Source: JAFDZV01 sp966128725 (GTDB lineage Bacteria > Bacteroidota > Ignavibacteria > OLB7). From it: a stretch of 40,278 bases of DNA. The stretch covers positions 1 to 40,278 of the forward strand of contig CBHYLN010000037.1 of the NCBI GenBank assembly GCA_966128725.1, written 5' to 3'. This document shows, piece after piece, positions 15,618 through 24,358 of this stretch. The notes under the pieces are model-generated. The model was not told where the DNA came from. It ran no database searches and saw nothing but the letters and a program-made list of their open reading frames with translations. Both the position numbers and the translations under genes were made by a program. Positions within the stretch are counted from its first letter, which is position 1. The number at the start of each line of letters is the position of its first letter.

Positions 15618-18494
15618 TTATTCCATCACAACCAGGCTGCCACGAACCACACTTTCACCGGCACGGACTTCGTAGAAATACGTGCCGGCGGCAAGCCCCT
15701 GCGTGCTGATGGTCAACGAGTGGCGCCCCGGCTCCTCCGTCCGATCGGCCACCAGGGCAACCGTACGGCCCATGAGATCGGCCACGCGCACCGTTACCCG
15801 CGCCGTGGTTGGCACCGTGTATTCCATGATGGCCGCGCCATGCGCCGGATTGGGATGCACGGTTGCCGTAAGCGTGCGGGCCGCGCCGGCCGCAGCATCC
15901 ACCGATGCCGGTGTCCCGAACGATATGTCGTCCACATACCAGCCATCGGCATTGGTGAACGTGCCGGTAACCAGCCGGAACCGCGCAACGCCCACAGCCG
16001 TTGGGCCTGGTGTCGGGTGGGTAAGCGTGATGCTGGCCTGTCGCCAGTCGCCGGCATCGGCCTTGCGATCGGCCCAGGCCGGGTCATCACCCATCACATA
16101 CTGCCGCACGCGTGTCCAGGTGGCGCCACGATCGTACGACACCTCCACGGCCGCGGTGTCTGATGGGTCCACAATGGCGATATGCGCGAACCGGAGATCC
16201 ACCGGGCCGGCCATCGTTACCGGGTAGATCTGCAGCGACGTGTTCTTGCGCGCCAGGTAATCGGCCCCCGGCGAATCGGTAAGGCAGTTGGGCGGGCTCA
16301 GCGAAAGCGCCGGGGTAATATCCCAGGTGCCGGTATACACAAAACGTGGCTTCTCGCCGTCCAGCGCCTCCACGTACGGCGTGGTTGGTCCGCCGAACGT
16401 GAACACCGAGTCCGTTCGGGCGCTTTCGCGAGCCGGGTTCGAACCATCAACAATGCTTATCGAATACCAGTAATAACCGCGTTTGGCAACCGTGTCCACA
16501 ATGGGCACCGTGCGGCCCGTATCGCTTTCGGCAAGGCTGGCCTCACGAATCAGCACGCCGTCGCGATACAGCCGGTACCCCCGCAGATTGCCCAGCGGCG
16601 TGGAGGAATCCGCGCGAACGGTTGGCACCCGCACCTGTAGCTCCACCTGCTCGCGATAGCCATTGGTCTCAACGATAGCCGGCCTTCCGGGCAGCAATGC
16701 ATCGGAAGCACGATAGGTGACCGTGCGGTCGATGCTGCTTTCCGACCCCGCCACCACGCGCACGTCGTAGCGGTAGGTGGAATCGGCAACCAGCCCGGCA
16801 TCGGCGTAGCTGAACGTTGTGCCCGGAAGCGTGGCAACCAGCGTTCCGCCGCGCCGCACCTCGAACTGATACGAGGCCACCGGATACCCGTACACCGACT
16901 CGCTGGGATGCGGGTACGCCCACGTAAGCGTCGTGCTGCTCAGGTCGGCCGCGCCACCACGCGCCACCAGATTCTCCACCGGGTACAACTGCCGCACGTT
17001 CACCAGCGCGGTGTACACGTCGTTATCCTCGCGGGTATCCAGGAACGACGGATACACACGCCCGTTATGGAAGGCGTTGCCGCTGTAGTCGCCGGCGAAG
17101 ATCGCGCCGTCGTACGGGTTCTTTCGGAAGTCGCTCTGGCGGTCGGTTGCACGGCGATCGATCCACGTATCGCCGCCGTCGCGGCTGTACGAGATGTAGG
17201 TATCGATCAGGATGTTGTCCGGGTCCTCGCGACTGTCGGAATACATCACCGCGATGTCGCCGTTGGTTTCATCCACGCTCAGCCACGGCCACCACTGGTC
17301 GTTGGTTGTATCGGATTGGATGATCTTCGGCGTGCTCCAGTTCTGGCCACCGTCGGTGGAGCGCGTGAAGTAGATATTCGGATTCCTGCCGGCCGCCCAC
17401 ACCAGGTAGATCCACCCGCGACGGGCCGAGTTGGAGTTGTCCACCATCATCGAGGGATACGTCTCGGCGCGGAACGTGCCCTTCAGCACATGATACACCG
17501 AGCCGCTGCGCAAACGCGGCGTGCCCAGCGTGGGATATCCCTGCACCGGATAGGTCGCCGGCGTGAACGTGACGCCGCCATCGGTGGATTTCGAGAAACC
17601 GATGGAGCGTATCGGGCCATCGTTCCATACTACGTACAGTTCGCCGCCGGGGCCGGTGGAGGTAAGCGGGAAGCTCTGGCCGAATGTGGTATCCAGGCTG
17701 GTGCCGGATTTACGCGGGCTTACCGGCACCGGAACCGACCACGTAAGGCCGCGATCGGTGGAGTGCGCAACCACGATCTGCGTGGACGAGTCGCGATCGA
17801 TCACGCGCTTCCACGGTGTGTACATCGCTCCCCTGCGCGGTGAGGTCGTGGAGTTGTCGATCTCCACATAATACTTGTCCTCGAACGCGGAATCCTTCGT
17901 CATCTTCCCCTTGTGCTCGATCACCACAAGATGCCGTGTCCAGGTGGCCCCATTGTCGGTGGTTTTGGCCAGGTACACACCGGATTCGCCGGTGGAGTTC
18001 CCGCTGGGGAAGGCGCCGTACATCACGTAGCCGTTGCCCTCGTAGTCGAACCCGACGGAGGGATCGTTGCCCGTGCGCCAGTTGGTGTTCACGTTGCCGA
18101 ACGTGGTGTCGCGCCAGGTGTTGCCGCCATCGGTGGAGATGTACACATACGCGCCGCGTTCGTCCACGGCCGAACCCAGCAGCACATTCGGCGCCAGCGG
18201 GTTCACCGCAATCGAGGATTCATTCTGCGGGACCTTCGTGGTCTCCACCACCAGGCTGCGATTCAGGAACAACCCGAACTCGGTGTTGATCGTTGGCGCG
18301 CTCATCAGATAGGGATACTCCACCCCTTCCTTCTCTCGATAATCGGGGTCGAGCATCGGGCGGGCGCGATGGCCGTGATCCGGGCGCTCCTCCGGCTCGC
18401 CGAACTCGTCGCGTTCCTGCGCAACGGCGCGCGTGACGGTGGCGACCAGCAGTGCAAGCAGCAGTAATGCAAGCGTACGTAGGGCGTGTTTCAT
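15618..18494 (-). CDS. Large secreted BNR/sialidase-like protein with fibronectin-like and T9SS sorting domains
   Basis: 958 aa. A signal peptide (LALLLLALLVATVTRAVAQ) is followed by a six-bladed-propeller-like region with Asp-box/BNR motifs: STDGGNTW (120-127), TTDNGATW (178-185), STDRGLTW (245-252), STDGGVTF (303-310), STDGGQNW (379-386) and SRDGGDTW (437-444). Then come fibronectin III-like segments (FEVRRGGTLVATLPGTTFSY; a second one with LRGYRLYRDGVLI), a jelly-roll-like region with another Asp box (SYDRGATW) and DGWYVDDISFG, and a type A sorting-like end: HPNPAHGAAIMEYTVP to AAGTYFYEVRAGESVVRGS. BNR repeats occur in sialidases, but the catalytic Arg triad and Tyr/Glu pair could not be assigned, so enzymatic activity is not claimed. 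Probably exported and attached to the surface. The divergent region upstream holds tandem array 2. Confidence 0.88.
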   Translation of the reverse strand: MKHALRTLALLLLALLVATVTRAVAQERDEFGEPEERPDHGHRARPMLDPDYREKEGVEYPYLMSAPTINTEFGLFLNRSLVVETTKVPQNESSIAVNPLAPNVLLGSAVDERGAYVYISTDGGNTWRDTTFGNVNTNWRTGNDPSVGFDYEGNGYVMYGAFPSGNSTGESGVYLAKTTDNGATWTRHLVVIEHKGKMTKDSAFEDKYYVEIDNSTTSPRRGAMYTPWKRVIDRDSSTQIVVAHSTDRGLTWSVPVPVSPRKSGTSLDTTFGQSFPLTSTGPGGELYVVWNDGPIRSIGFSKSTDGGVTFTPATYPVQGYPTLGTPRLRSGSVYHVLKGTFRAETYPSMMVDNSNSARRGWIYLVWAAGRNPNIYFTRSTDGGQNWSTPKIIQSDTTNDQWWPWLSVDETNGDIAVMYSDSREDPDNILIDTYISYSRDGGDTWIDRRATDRQSDFRKNPYDGAIFAGDYSGNAFHNGRVYPSFLDTREDNDVYTALVNVRQLYPVENLVARGGAADLSSTTLTWAYPHPSESVYGYPVASYQFEVRRGGTLVATLPGTTFSYADAGLVADSTYRYDVRVVAGSESSIDRTVTYRASDALLPGRPAIVETNGYREQVELQVRVPTVRADSSTPLGNLRGYRLYRDGVLIREASLAESDTGRTVPIVDTVAKRGYYWYSISIVDGSNPARESARTDSVFTFGGPTTPYVEALDGEKPRFVYTGTWDITPALSLSPPNCLTDSPGADYLARKNTSLQIYPVTMAGPVDLRFAHIAIVDPSDTAAVEVSYDRGATWTRVRQYVMGDDPAWADRKADAGDWRQASITLTHPTPGPTAVGVARFRLVTGTFTNADGWYVDDISFGTPASVDAAAGAARTLTATVHPNPAHGAAIMEYTVPTTARVTVRVADLMGRTVALVADRTEEPGRHSLTISTQGLAAGTYFYEVRAGESVVRGSLVVME

Positions 18495-18646
18495 GGGCTA
18501 CCGAGTGTGGAATCTGCGTCGAATGTCCTGATCGCGGCCTACGGGCCGCTGGCTTCAATCTAACCACAAACCCACCGCGCGGACAAGGCAGGCGCGTGGG
18601 GTGGGCATGCGGGCGGTGTGCGCGCCAACATCGCCGCCATGCTCCG

Positions 18647-19345
18647 TGATTGCCGAATCCGGTGAGTTGTGCATGCGAAGCGATAACCGGCACCAGCAAG
18701 GCCCCATGCACCCTGCATGCTGAACTCGGCGGGTTATACATGCGAGGCGATAGCCGGCACCAACAGGGCCACAATGCACCGCGAATGCTGAACTCGGCGG
18801 GTTGCGCATGCGAAGCGATAACCGGCGCAAACAGCACCGCCATGCACCGCGAATGCTGAACTCGGCGGGTTGTGCATGCGAAGCGATAGCCGGCACCGAC
18901 AGCGCCGCCATGCTCCGCGAATGCTGAACTCGGCGGGTTGTGCATGCGCGGCGATAGCCGGCGCCAACAGGGCCACAATGCACCGCGAATACTGAACTCG
19001 GCGGGTTGCGCATGCGAAGCCGTGACCGGCACCAACATCGCCGCCATGCTCCGCGAATGCTGAACTCGGCGGGTTGCGTATGCGAGGCGATAGCCGGCAC
19101 CAACGGGGCCACCATGCACCGCGAATGCTGAACCCGGCGAGTTGCGCATGCGAAGCGATAACCGGCGCCAACAGGGCCACAATGCACCGCGAATGCTGAA
19201 CTCGGCGGGTTATGCATGCGCGGCGATAGCCGGCGCCGACAGCGCCGCAAGGCTCTGCGAATGCTGAACCCGGCGGGTTGCGCATGCGAGGCGATAACCG
19301 GGGCCGACACCACCGCCATGCACCGCGAATGTTTCACTCACAACG
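18647..19345. repeat. Tandem array 2: 68-bp units related to array 1
   Basis: Nine full units of exactly 68 bp start at 18715, 18783, 18851, 18919, 18987, 19055, 19123, 19191 and 19259, with a degenerate unit before them (from about 18647) and a partial one after (19327-19345). The core reads G(A/C)ATGCTGAAC(T/C)C GGC G(G/A)GTT then nnGCATGCG, followed by a segment ending GCACCGC or GCTCCGC. The palindromic part and the CATGCACC-type end match array 1, 8 kb away. Segments between palindromes fall into a few recurring variants. The array fills the divergent region between the BNR gene (minus) and the flavin reductase gene (plus). All three minus-strand frames stay open for hundreds of codons, a by-product of repeat composition. 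Confidence 0.95.
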
Positions 19346-19417
19346 TTTCGTTCAAAACCTGAAGCATTGCATGCGGAGCTTTCCTAACTTCCGACCGCAG
19401 AAATCCGGAAACCATTC

Positions 19418-19942
19418 ATGCACCGAATAGATTTCACCCGACGACGCGACCTGCCCTCGGCCGACCCCGAAGGGCTTCGCGAAGCGCTGCGGCAGTTTGC
19501 CAGCGGCGTCACCATTGTAACGGCCGAGGCCGAAGGGGTCCGCTACGGTATCACCGTTTCGGCCTTCTCCGCCATATCGCTGGAGCCGCCGGTCATCATG
19601 GTGGCAATCAATACTTCCAGCGCCCTTGTGGACATCGTGGTGCGCGCCGAACATTTCGCCGTGCACATCCTGGGCGCCGAGCAGCGCGAGCTCTCGGCAC
19701 GATTCGCCGAATCGATGAGCGGCGAGGAGAAATACAACGGCCTTGCGCTTACCACCGGCCCAACCGGCGCGCCCGTGTTGCCGGAGGTGCTGGCGCTGTT
19801 CGATTGCGCGCTGGACCAAACGTTGCTCGTTGGCACGCACATGCTGATGTTCGGCCGTGTGGTGCAGGCCCGCGCCGTGCAGGAACGGGCCAACCCGCTT
19901 ATCTATTATCACCGCGAGTATCGAGGGCTTTCCGAGGGATAG
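19418..19942 (+). CDS. Flavin reductase family protein (HpaC-like)
   Basis: 174 aa, the family size. It has the flavin reductase-like FMN-binding split-barrel pattern: EALRQFASGVTIVTAEAEG near residue 21-39, then YGITVSAFSAISLEPPVIMV (43-62) with the phosphate-contacting Ser-Ala-Phe segment, FAVHILGAEQRELSARFAES mid-protein, and a C-terminal strand DQTLLVGTHMLMFGRVVQA ending NPLIYYHREYRGL. Members use NAD(P)H to reduce FMN or FAD for a partner monooxygenase, or act as flavoproteins. No monooxygenase lies beside it, so the partner is unknown. Expression must start in or beside tandem array 2. Confidence 0.9.
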   Translation: MHRIDFTRRRDLPSADPEGLREALRQFASGVTIVTAEAEGVRYGITVSAFSAISLEPPVIMVAINTSSALVDIVVRAEHFAVHILGAEQRELSARFAESMSGEEKYNGLALTTGPTGAPVLPEVLALFDCALDQTLLVGTHMLMFGRVVQARAVQERANPLIYYHREYRGLSEG

Positions 19943-20028
19943 GTTCGCGGTATATAGCGCTTCCGGCATCGTAATGGCATATAGCGTTCAGACCATGCCG
20001 TGAGAGATATCGCCGCCAGCCCGTCACC

Positions 20029-20062
20029 TTTTGGAACATAGCCGCTTGAAGTGGTACTTTCG
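20029..20062 (+). promoter_or_regulatory. Putative promoter of the liv operon
   Basis: TTTTGG (20029-20034) and TACTTTCG (20055-20062) are about 20 nt apart; the second fits TAnnTTTG with one mismatch and the first supplies a TTG -33 element. The spacing suits the Bacteroidota-type promoter. livK starts 74 nt downstream. Confidence 0.4.
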
Positions 20063-20136
20063 CCCCGATTTCAACGGTGCCACGGCGTGTACCTCATGCC
20101 GAAGGCGCATTGCGCTTACCCAAACGATTCCATCGT

Positions 20137-21309
20137 ATGCGATATCGAGTGTTCAGCCTGCTCATCGCCACCGTAGCGCTTGCCTTTATCGGCTGCCCCG
20201 CGAAGAACGGCGACAAGCCCAGCGAAAGCGGCAACACGATTAAGATTGGCCACTACGCCTCGCTCACCGGCAAGGAGGCCACGTTCGGCGTTCAGGTCGA
20301 CAACGGCGTAAAACTTGCCGTGGAGGAGATCAACAAGGCCGGTGGCATCGGCGGCAAGCAGATCGAGCTGCTTACCGAGGATACACGCTCCACCACCACC
20401 GACGCACAGAACGCGGTTGAAAAGCTGATCGGCAAGGACGGTGTGATCGCCGTCATCGGCGAGGTTGCATCGGGCCGTACGATGGCCGCCGCACCGATCG
20501 CCGAACGCGAGAAGACGCCGATGCTGACGCCGGCCTCCACCAACGAGAAGGTGACGCTCGACCGCGACGGCAAGGTGCTCCCGTACATCTTCCGCATCTG
20601 CTTCATCGATCCGTTCCAGGGGACGGTGATGGCCAAGTTCGCCGGCGAAAAGCTGGGCGCCAAGAACGTGGCCGTGTTGAAGGACAATGCCAACGCCTAC
20701 TCGGTGGGCCTTGCAAAGAACTTCACGGAGAACTTCACGAAGCTGGGCGGGACGATTGTGCTTGAACAGGATTACGAGGGTGGGCAGAACGATTTCAAGG
20801 CGCAGCTTACCGCCATCAAGGCCAAGAATCCGCAGGCGATTTACGTGCCCGGTTATTACACCGAGGTAAGCCTGATCGCCGTGCAGGCCCGCCAGCTTGG
20901 CATCACCTGCCCGCTGCTGGGTGGCGACGGATGGGACAGCCCCAGCCTTACGCAGGGTGAGGCCGCGGCCGCATTGGAAGGCTGCTACTTCAGCAATCAC
21001 TACTCCGAGCAGGATACATCGGCCGCGGTGCGCGAGTTCATCGCAAAGTACAAGGCGAAGTTCGGCGGCGAGGCACCGGGCGCGATGTCGGCGCTGGGCT
21101 ACGACGCCATGATGATCCTTGCCAAGACGATGAAGGACGGCGGCAAGGCCGATCGCGAGACGATCCGCAAGGGCCTGGCCGAGCTGAAGGACTACAAGGG
21201 CGTGACCGGCAACATCACGATCGACCAGACCCACAACGCCACCAAGCCGGCGGTTGTGCTGCAGATCAAGGGCGGCAAGTTCACGTACCATTCAACCATC
21301 GCGCCGTAA
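20137..21309 (+). CDS. livK: Branched-chain amino acid ABC transporter substrate-binding lipoprotein
   Basis: 390 aa from ATG 20137. The N-terminus MRYRVFSLLIATVALAFIGC is a lipoprotein signal with Cys20 as the acylation site, so the protein is membrane-anchored on the outer side of the inner membrane. It then shows the type I periplasmic fold of LivJ/LivK: IKIGHYASLTGKEATFGVQV, GVKLAVEEINKAGGIGGKQI, ALIGEVASG-like VIAVIGEVASGRTMAAAPIA, PMLTPASTNEKVT, and GLAKNFTENFTKLGG. The family binds Leu/Ile/Val, but relatives bind amides, urea or aromatics, so the ligand is not certain. It heads the livKHMGF cluster, and a strong hairpin follows its stop. Confidence 0.93.
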   Translation: MRYRVFSLLIATVALAFIGCPAKNGDKPSESGNTIKIGHYASLTGKEATFGVQVDNGVKLAVEEINKAGGIGGKQIELLTEDTRSTTTDAQNAVEKLIGKDGVIAVIGEVASGRTMAAAPIAEREKTPMLTPASTNEKVTLDRDGKVLPYIFRICFIDPFQGTVMAKFAGEKLGAKNVAVLKDNANAYSVGLAKNFTENFTKLGGTIVLEQDYEGGQNDFKAQLTAIKAKNPQAIYVPGYYTEVSLIAVQARQLGITCPLLGGDGWDSPSLTQGEAAAALEGCYFSNHYSEQDTSAAVREFIAKYKAKFGGEAPGAMSALGYDAMMILAKTMKDGGKADRETIRKGLAELKDYKGVTGNITIDQTHNATKPAVVLQIKGGKFTYHSTIAP

Positions 21310-21330
21310 TCGGCATTCCGGAACCCGCAC

Positions 21331-21360
21331 GCGGGCGCGCACCAAACGGTGTGCGCCCGC
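21331..21360 (+). promoter_or_regulatory. Intercistronic hairpin between livK and livH
   Basis: GCGGGCGCGCACC (21331-21343) pairs with GGTGTGCGCCCGC (21348-21360) across an AAAC loop: 13 bp with one G-U. No T tract follows. In this position it probably protects the livK 3' end and attenuates read-through, giving more binding protein than permease. That role is inferred. Confidence 0.65.
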
Positions 21361-21483
21361 GGTGCAACTCCGCGGAAGCATGCCGAAGGGAGCGCATGGT
21401 TATCGTTGGGCAGGGCAGTCCCCCAACGACTGATGAACCGTCCATCCCTCCCGTCGCACTCTTCCCGCCCTACCCATCGTACC

Positions 21484-22395
21484 ATGAGTGAATTTCTCCA
21501 ACAGATCATCAACGGTCTTTCGCTGGGCGCCATCTATGCGCTGATAGCGCTGGGCTACACGATGATCTACGGTGTGCTCCGCTTCATCAACTTCGCGCAC
21601 GGCGACGTGTTCATGGTTGGGGCATACATCGGATTCTACGCGTTCAACAAATGGATAGGCCCGATGATGGGCACCGGATTCGTGGCGGCCGCGCTGGTGA
21701 TCGCCATCGCCATGGTGGGCTGCGGCCTGCTTGGCGTGTTGATCGAGATCCTGGCCTACCGGCCGCTGCGCAGCCGCCCGAAGCTCACCGTGCTGATTAC
21801 CGCCATCGGCGTTTCGCTGTTCCTGGAGTACACCGGGCAGTTGCCGATGGTGTTCGGCGCCGACTACAAGACCTTCCCCACCCTGATCCCCGATACCACG
21901 TTCGCGCTGATGGATGGCGTAAGCATCGGCAGCACGCAGATCGTGGTGTTCGTGGTGGCGTTGCTGCTGATGGCAACCCTGCGTGTGATCGTGCAGCAGA
22001 CCAAGATCGGCACGGCGATGCGGGCGGTGTCGATGAACATGAACGCGGCCTCGTTGATGGGCATCAACCTTAACCGGGTGATCTCGTTCACGTTCTTCCT
22101 GGGCTCGTCGCTGGCCGGCGCAGGCGCCGTGTTGTACGCCATCTCCTATCCGAAGATCAACCCGCTGATGGGCGTATTGCCCGGCCTGAAGGCATTCGTG
22201 GCCGCCGTGCTGGGCGGCATCGGCAACATCCCGGGCGCAACGCTGGGCGGCTTCCTGATCGGCACGGCCGAGACGATGACCGCCGGGTATCTGGACCCCG
22301 GGTACAAGGACGCAATCGTGTTCGGCATTCTGATCCTGATTCTGTTGTTCAAGCCGTCGGGTCTGCTCGGCAAGGGAGGCGCCGAAAAGGTATGA
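21484..22395 (+). CDS. livH: Branched-chain amino acid ABC transporter permease LivH
   Basis: 303 aa from ATG 21484, chosen because MSEFLQQIINGLSLGAIYAL is the standard LivH N-terminus; the longer upstream frame is spurious. Inner-membrane permease with about eight hydrophobic segments. Diagnostic blocks: LIALGYTMIYGVLRFINFAH and GD in the first third, PLRSRPKLTVLITAIGVSLF, GTAMRAVSMNMNAASLMGIN (the loop contacting the ATPases), and FVAAVLGGIGNIPGATLGGF near the C-terminus. It overlaps livM by 4 nt (ATGA), indicating coupled translation. Confidence 0.95.
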   Translation: MSEFLQQIINGLSLGAIYALIALGYTMIYGVLRFINFAHGDVFMVGAYIGFYAFNKWIGPMMGTGFVAAALVIAIAMVGCGLLGVLIEILAYRPLRSRPKLTVLITAIGVSLFLEYTGQLPMVFGADYKTFPTLIPDTTFALMDGVSIGSTQIVVFVVALLLMATLRVIVQQTKIGTAMRAVSMNMNAASLMGINLNRVISFTFFLGSSLAGAGAVLYAISYPKINPLMGVLPGLKAFVAAVLGGIGNIPGATLGGFLIGTAETMTAGYLDPGYKDAIVFGILILILLFKPSGLLGKGGAEKV

Positions 22396-23387
22396 TGCAG
22401 CGATACGGATCATATGCCTATCTGGCACTCGGGCTGGTTGCCATTGTTCTGCTGAACATGCTCACCGCCGGCCTTTCCTCGTACGAGCAGCGTATCGTGG
22501 TGAACATCGGGATCAACATGATCCTGGCGGTGTCGCTGAATCTGGTCAACGGGTTCACCGGCCAGTTCTCGCTTGGGCACGCCGGCTTCATGTCCATCGG
22601 CGCCTATGCGTCGGCCGCGTTCACAACCATGTTGTTCATGCCCGCCGGCGACGGCAGCGTTTCCGATGGCATGCTCTTCATCTCGTCGTTGCTTGCCGGC
22701 GGCATCGCCGCGGCATTGGCGGGTTTGCTGGTGGGCGTACCCTCGCTTCGGCTGAAGGGCGATTACCTGGCGATCGTCACGCTGGGCTTTGGCGAAATCA
22801 TCCGCGTGGTGCTTCAGAACGTGAAACCACTTGGCGGCGCGCTGGGCATGTCCGACATCCCCCGCGTGAGCACCTTCCTGTGGGTGTACGTGATCCTTGC
22901 GATCGTGGTGTTCGTGATCCAGCAGATCATCCGCACCACGTACGGTAAGGGATTCCTGGCCGTTCGTGATGACGAAATCGCAGCCGAGGCGATGGGCGTG
23001 AACACCACGCGCTACAAGGTGGTGGCCTTTGTGGTGGGCGCGTTTTTCGCCGGCGTGGCCGGCGGGCTGTACGCACACTACAACAGCCTGATAAAGCCGG
23101 ATGATTTCGGATTCCTGAAATCGGTGGAGATCGTGGTGATGGTGATCCTGGGCGGCATGGGGTCCACGTACGGCGTGATCCTGGCCGCGGCGGTGCTCAC
23201 GTACCTGCCGGAGTGGCTGCGCGATTTCGAGCTGTTCGGCATCCGATTCTCCGAGTTCCGGATGTCGATCTACTCGCTGGTGCTGATCATCCTGATGCTG
23301 GTGCGCCCGCAGGGATTGTTCGGCGGGGTGAAGTTGAAACGCCCGCAAGCAAAGGCGAAAGGCAAAATGGCGAATGCAAAAACGTAG
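22392..23387 (+). CDS. livM: Branched-chain amino acid ABC transporter permease LivM
   Basis: 331 aa; the first ATG (22392) overlaps the livH stop, and a second ATG follows immediately. Inner-membrane partner of LivH, with multiple hydrophobic helices. Family blocks: NMILAVSLNLVNGFTGQFSL, GHAGFMSIGAYASA, LKGDYLAIVTLGFGEIIRVV, GKGFLAVRDDEIAAEAMGVN (ATPase-contact loop), AGVAGGLYAHYNSLIKPDDF and VILGGMGSTYGVILAAAVL. The C-terminus is a Lys-rich tail (KLKRPQAKAKGKMANAKT). A 93-nt gap separates it from livG. Confidence 0.95.
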   Translation: MMQRYGSYAYLALGLVAIVLLNMLTAGLSSYEQRIVVNIGINMILAVSLNLVNGFTGQFSLGHAGFMSIGAYASAAFTTMLFMPAGDGSVSDGMLFISSLLAGGIAAALAGLLVGVPSLRLKGDYLAIVTLGFGEIIRVVLQNVKPLGGALGMSDIPRVSTFLWVYVILAIVVFVIQQIIRTTYGKGFLAVRDDEIAAEAMGVNTTRYKVVAFVVGAFFAGVAGGLYAHYNSLIKPDDFGFLKSVEIVVMVILGGMGSTYGVILAAAVLTYLPEWLRDFELFGIRFSEFRMSIYSLVLIILMLVRPQGLFGGVKLKRPQAKAKGKMANAKT

Positions 23388-23480
23388 GCCAGCAATGGCA
23401 CAAGTTGAGTGCACAGCGGGCGTTGGCCACGTACATTCCCGTTGCGCGCATTTTGCATTCTGAATTTGGAATTACCTACG

Positions 23481-24239
23481 ATGCCTCTTCTTGACCTGAA
23501 AAACGTGACGATGCGCTTTGGCGGCCTTACCGCGGTGAACGATTTCACCGAGGATGTGGCCAGCAATGCGCTGGTGGGATTGATCGGCCCCAACGGCGCC
23601 GGCAAAACAACCGTGTTCAACATGATCACGGGCGTGTACACCCCCACCGAGGGCACGATTGCGTTCGAGGGCGCGTCCATCGCCGGCCGCAAGCCGTTCC
23701 AGATCGCCCACGCCGGCATCGCCCGCACGTTCCAGAACATCCGGCTGTTCCCGTCGCTGAGCGTATCGGACAATGTGCGCATCGGCTTCAACCGTTCTGC
23801 CAAAACACGGTTGTTCGGCTCCATCCTTCAGCTTGGCGGCTATCACCGCGAGGAAGCCGTGTTCACCGGCGAAACCGACGAGCTGCTGGAGAAGTTCGGC
23901 CTACTGGACAAGCGCGACGAACTCGCGCGCAACCTGAGCTACGGCGATCAGCGCCGCGTGGAGATCGTGCGCGCGATGGCCACCAAGCCCCGCCTGCTGC
24001 TGCTGGACGAGCCGGCGGCCGGCATGAACCCGACGGAGAAGGCCGAGCTGATGGACCTGATCCGGTATCTCCGCGAGGCGTTCAACATCGCGATCATGCT
24101 GATCGAACACGACATGAAGGTGGTGATGGGTATCTGCGAACGCGTGACGGTGCTGGACTACGGGGTAAAGATCGCCAGCGGCACCCCCGAGCAGGTAAAG
24201 AACGATCCGAAGGTAATCGAGGCCTATCTTGGCGGTTGA
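23481..24239 (+). CDS. livG: Branched-chain amino acid ABC transporter ATP-binding protein LivG
   Basis: 252 aa from ATG 23481 (MPLLDLKNVTMRFGGLTAV), the family start; 24 upstream in-frame residues are not needed. Cytosolic ATPase. Walker A GPNGAGKTT (about 36-44) and the LivG-specific IARTFQNIRLFPSLSVSDNV are present. The ABC signature is the LivG variant LSYGDQRRVEIVRAMATKP, Walker B is LLLLDEPAAGMNP, and the H-loop is MLIEHDMKVVMGICERVTVL. It ends GTPEQVKNDPKVIEAYLGG, typical of LivG. It pairs with LivF. Confidence 0.96.
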   Translation: MPLLDLKNVTMRFGGLTAVNDFTEDVASNALVGLIGPNGAGKTTVFNMITGVYTPTEGTIAFEGASIAGRKPFQIAHAGIARTFQNIRLFPSLSVSDNVRIGFNRSAKTRLFGSILQLGGYHREEAVFTGETDELLEKFGLLDKRDELARNLSYGDQRRVEIVRAMATKPRLLLLDEPAAGMNPTEKAELMDLIRYLREAFNIAIMLIEHDMKVVMGICERVTVLDYGVKIASGTPEQVKNDPKVIEAYLGG

Positions 24240-24314
24240 TGCGTTCAACACGAAACGTGATGCGTTGGCCAGCGCGAACGTAGCACAACGGTTGGCCCGA
24301 AGGCCCACAAACGA

Positions 24315-24351
24315 CGACATTCGTAACTCCTACTTCGACATTCGTAATTCC
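24315..24351 (+). repeat. Short direct repeat between livG and livF
   Basis: CGACATTCGTAACTCC (24315-24330) and CGACATTCGTAATTCC (24336-24351) differ by one base and are 21 bp apart, within the 119-bp livG-livF gap, ending 7 nt before the livF ATG. A similar AT-rich run (CATTCTGAATTTGGAATTAC) precedes livG. The function is unknown; an intercistronic leader or slippage-derived sequence is possible. Confidence 0.6.
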
Positions 24352-24358
24352 GTCTGCA

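Noticed and set aside
15618..18494. A true sialidase
   Set aside because: Asp boxes are present, but the catalytic Arg triad, Asp and Tyr/Glu could not be assigned.
18220..19337. Long open frames (180-320 codons) in all three minus frames across array 2
   Set aside because: The 68-bp unit is not a multiple of three, so each frame cycles through all three; openness follows from lack of stops in one repeat unit. Arg/Cys-rich, no start context.
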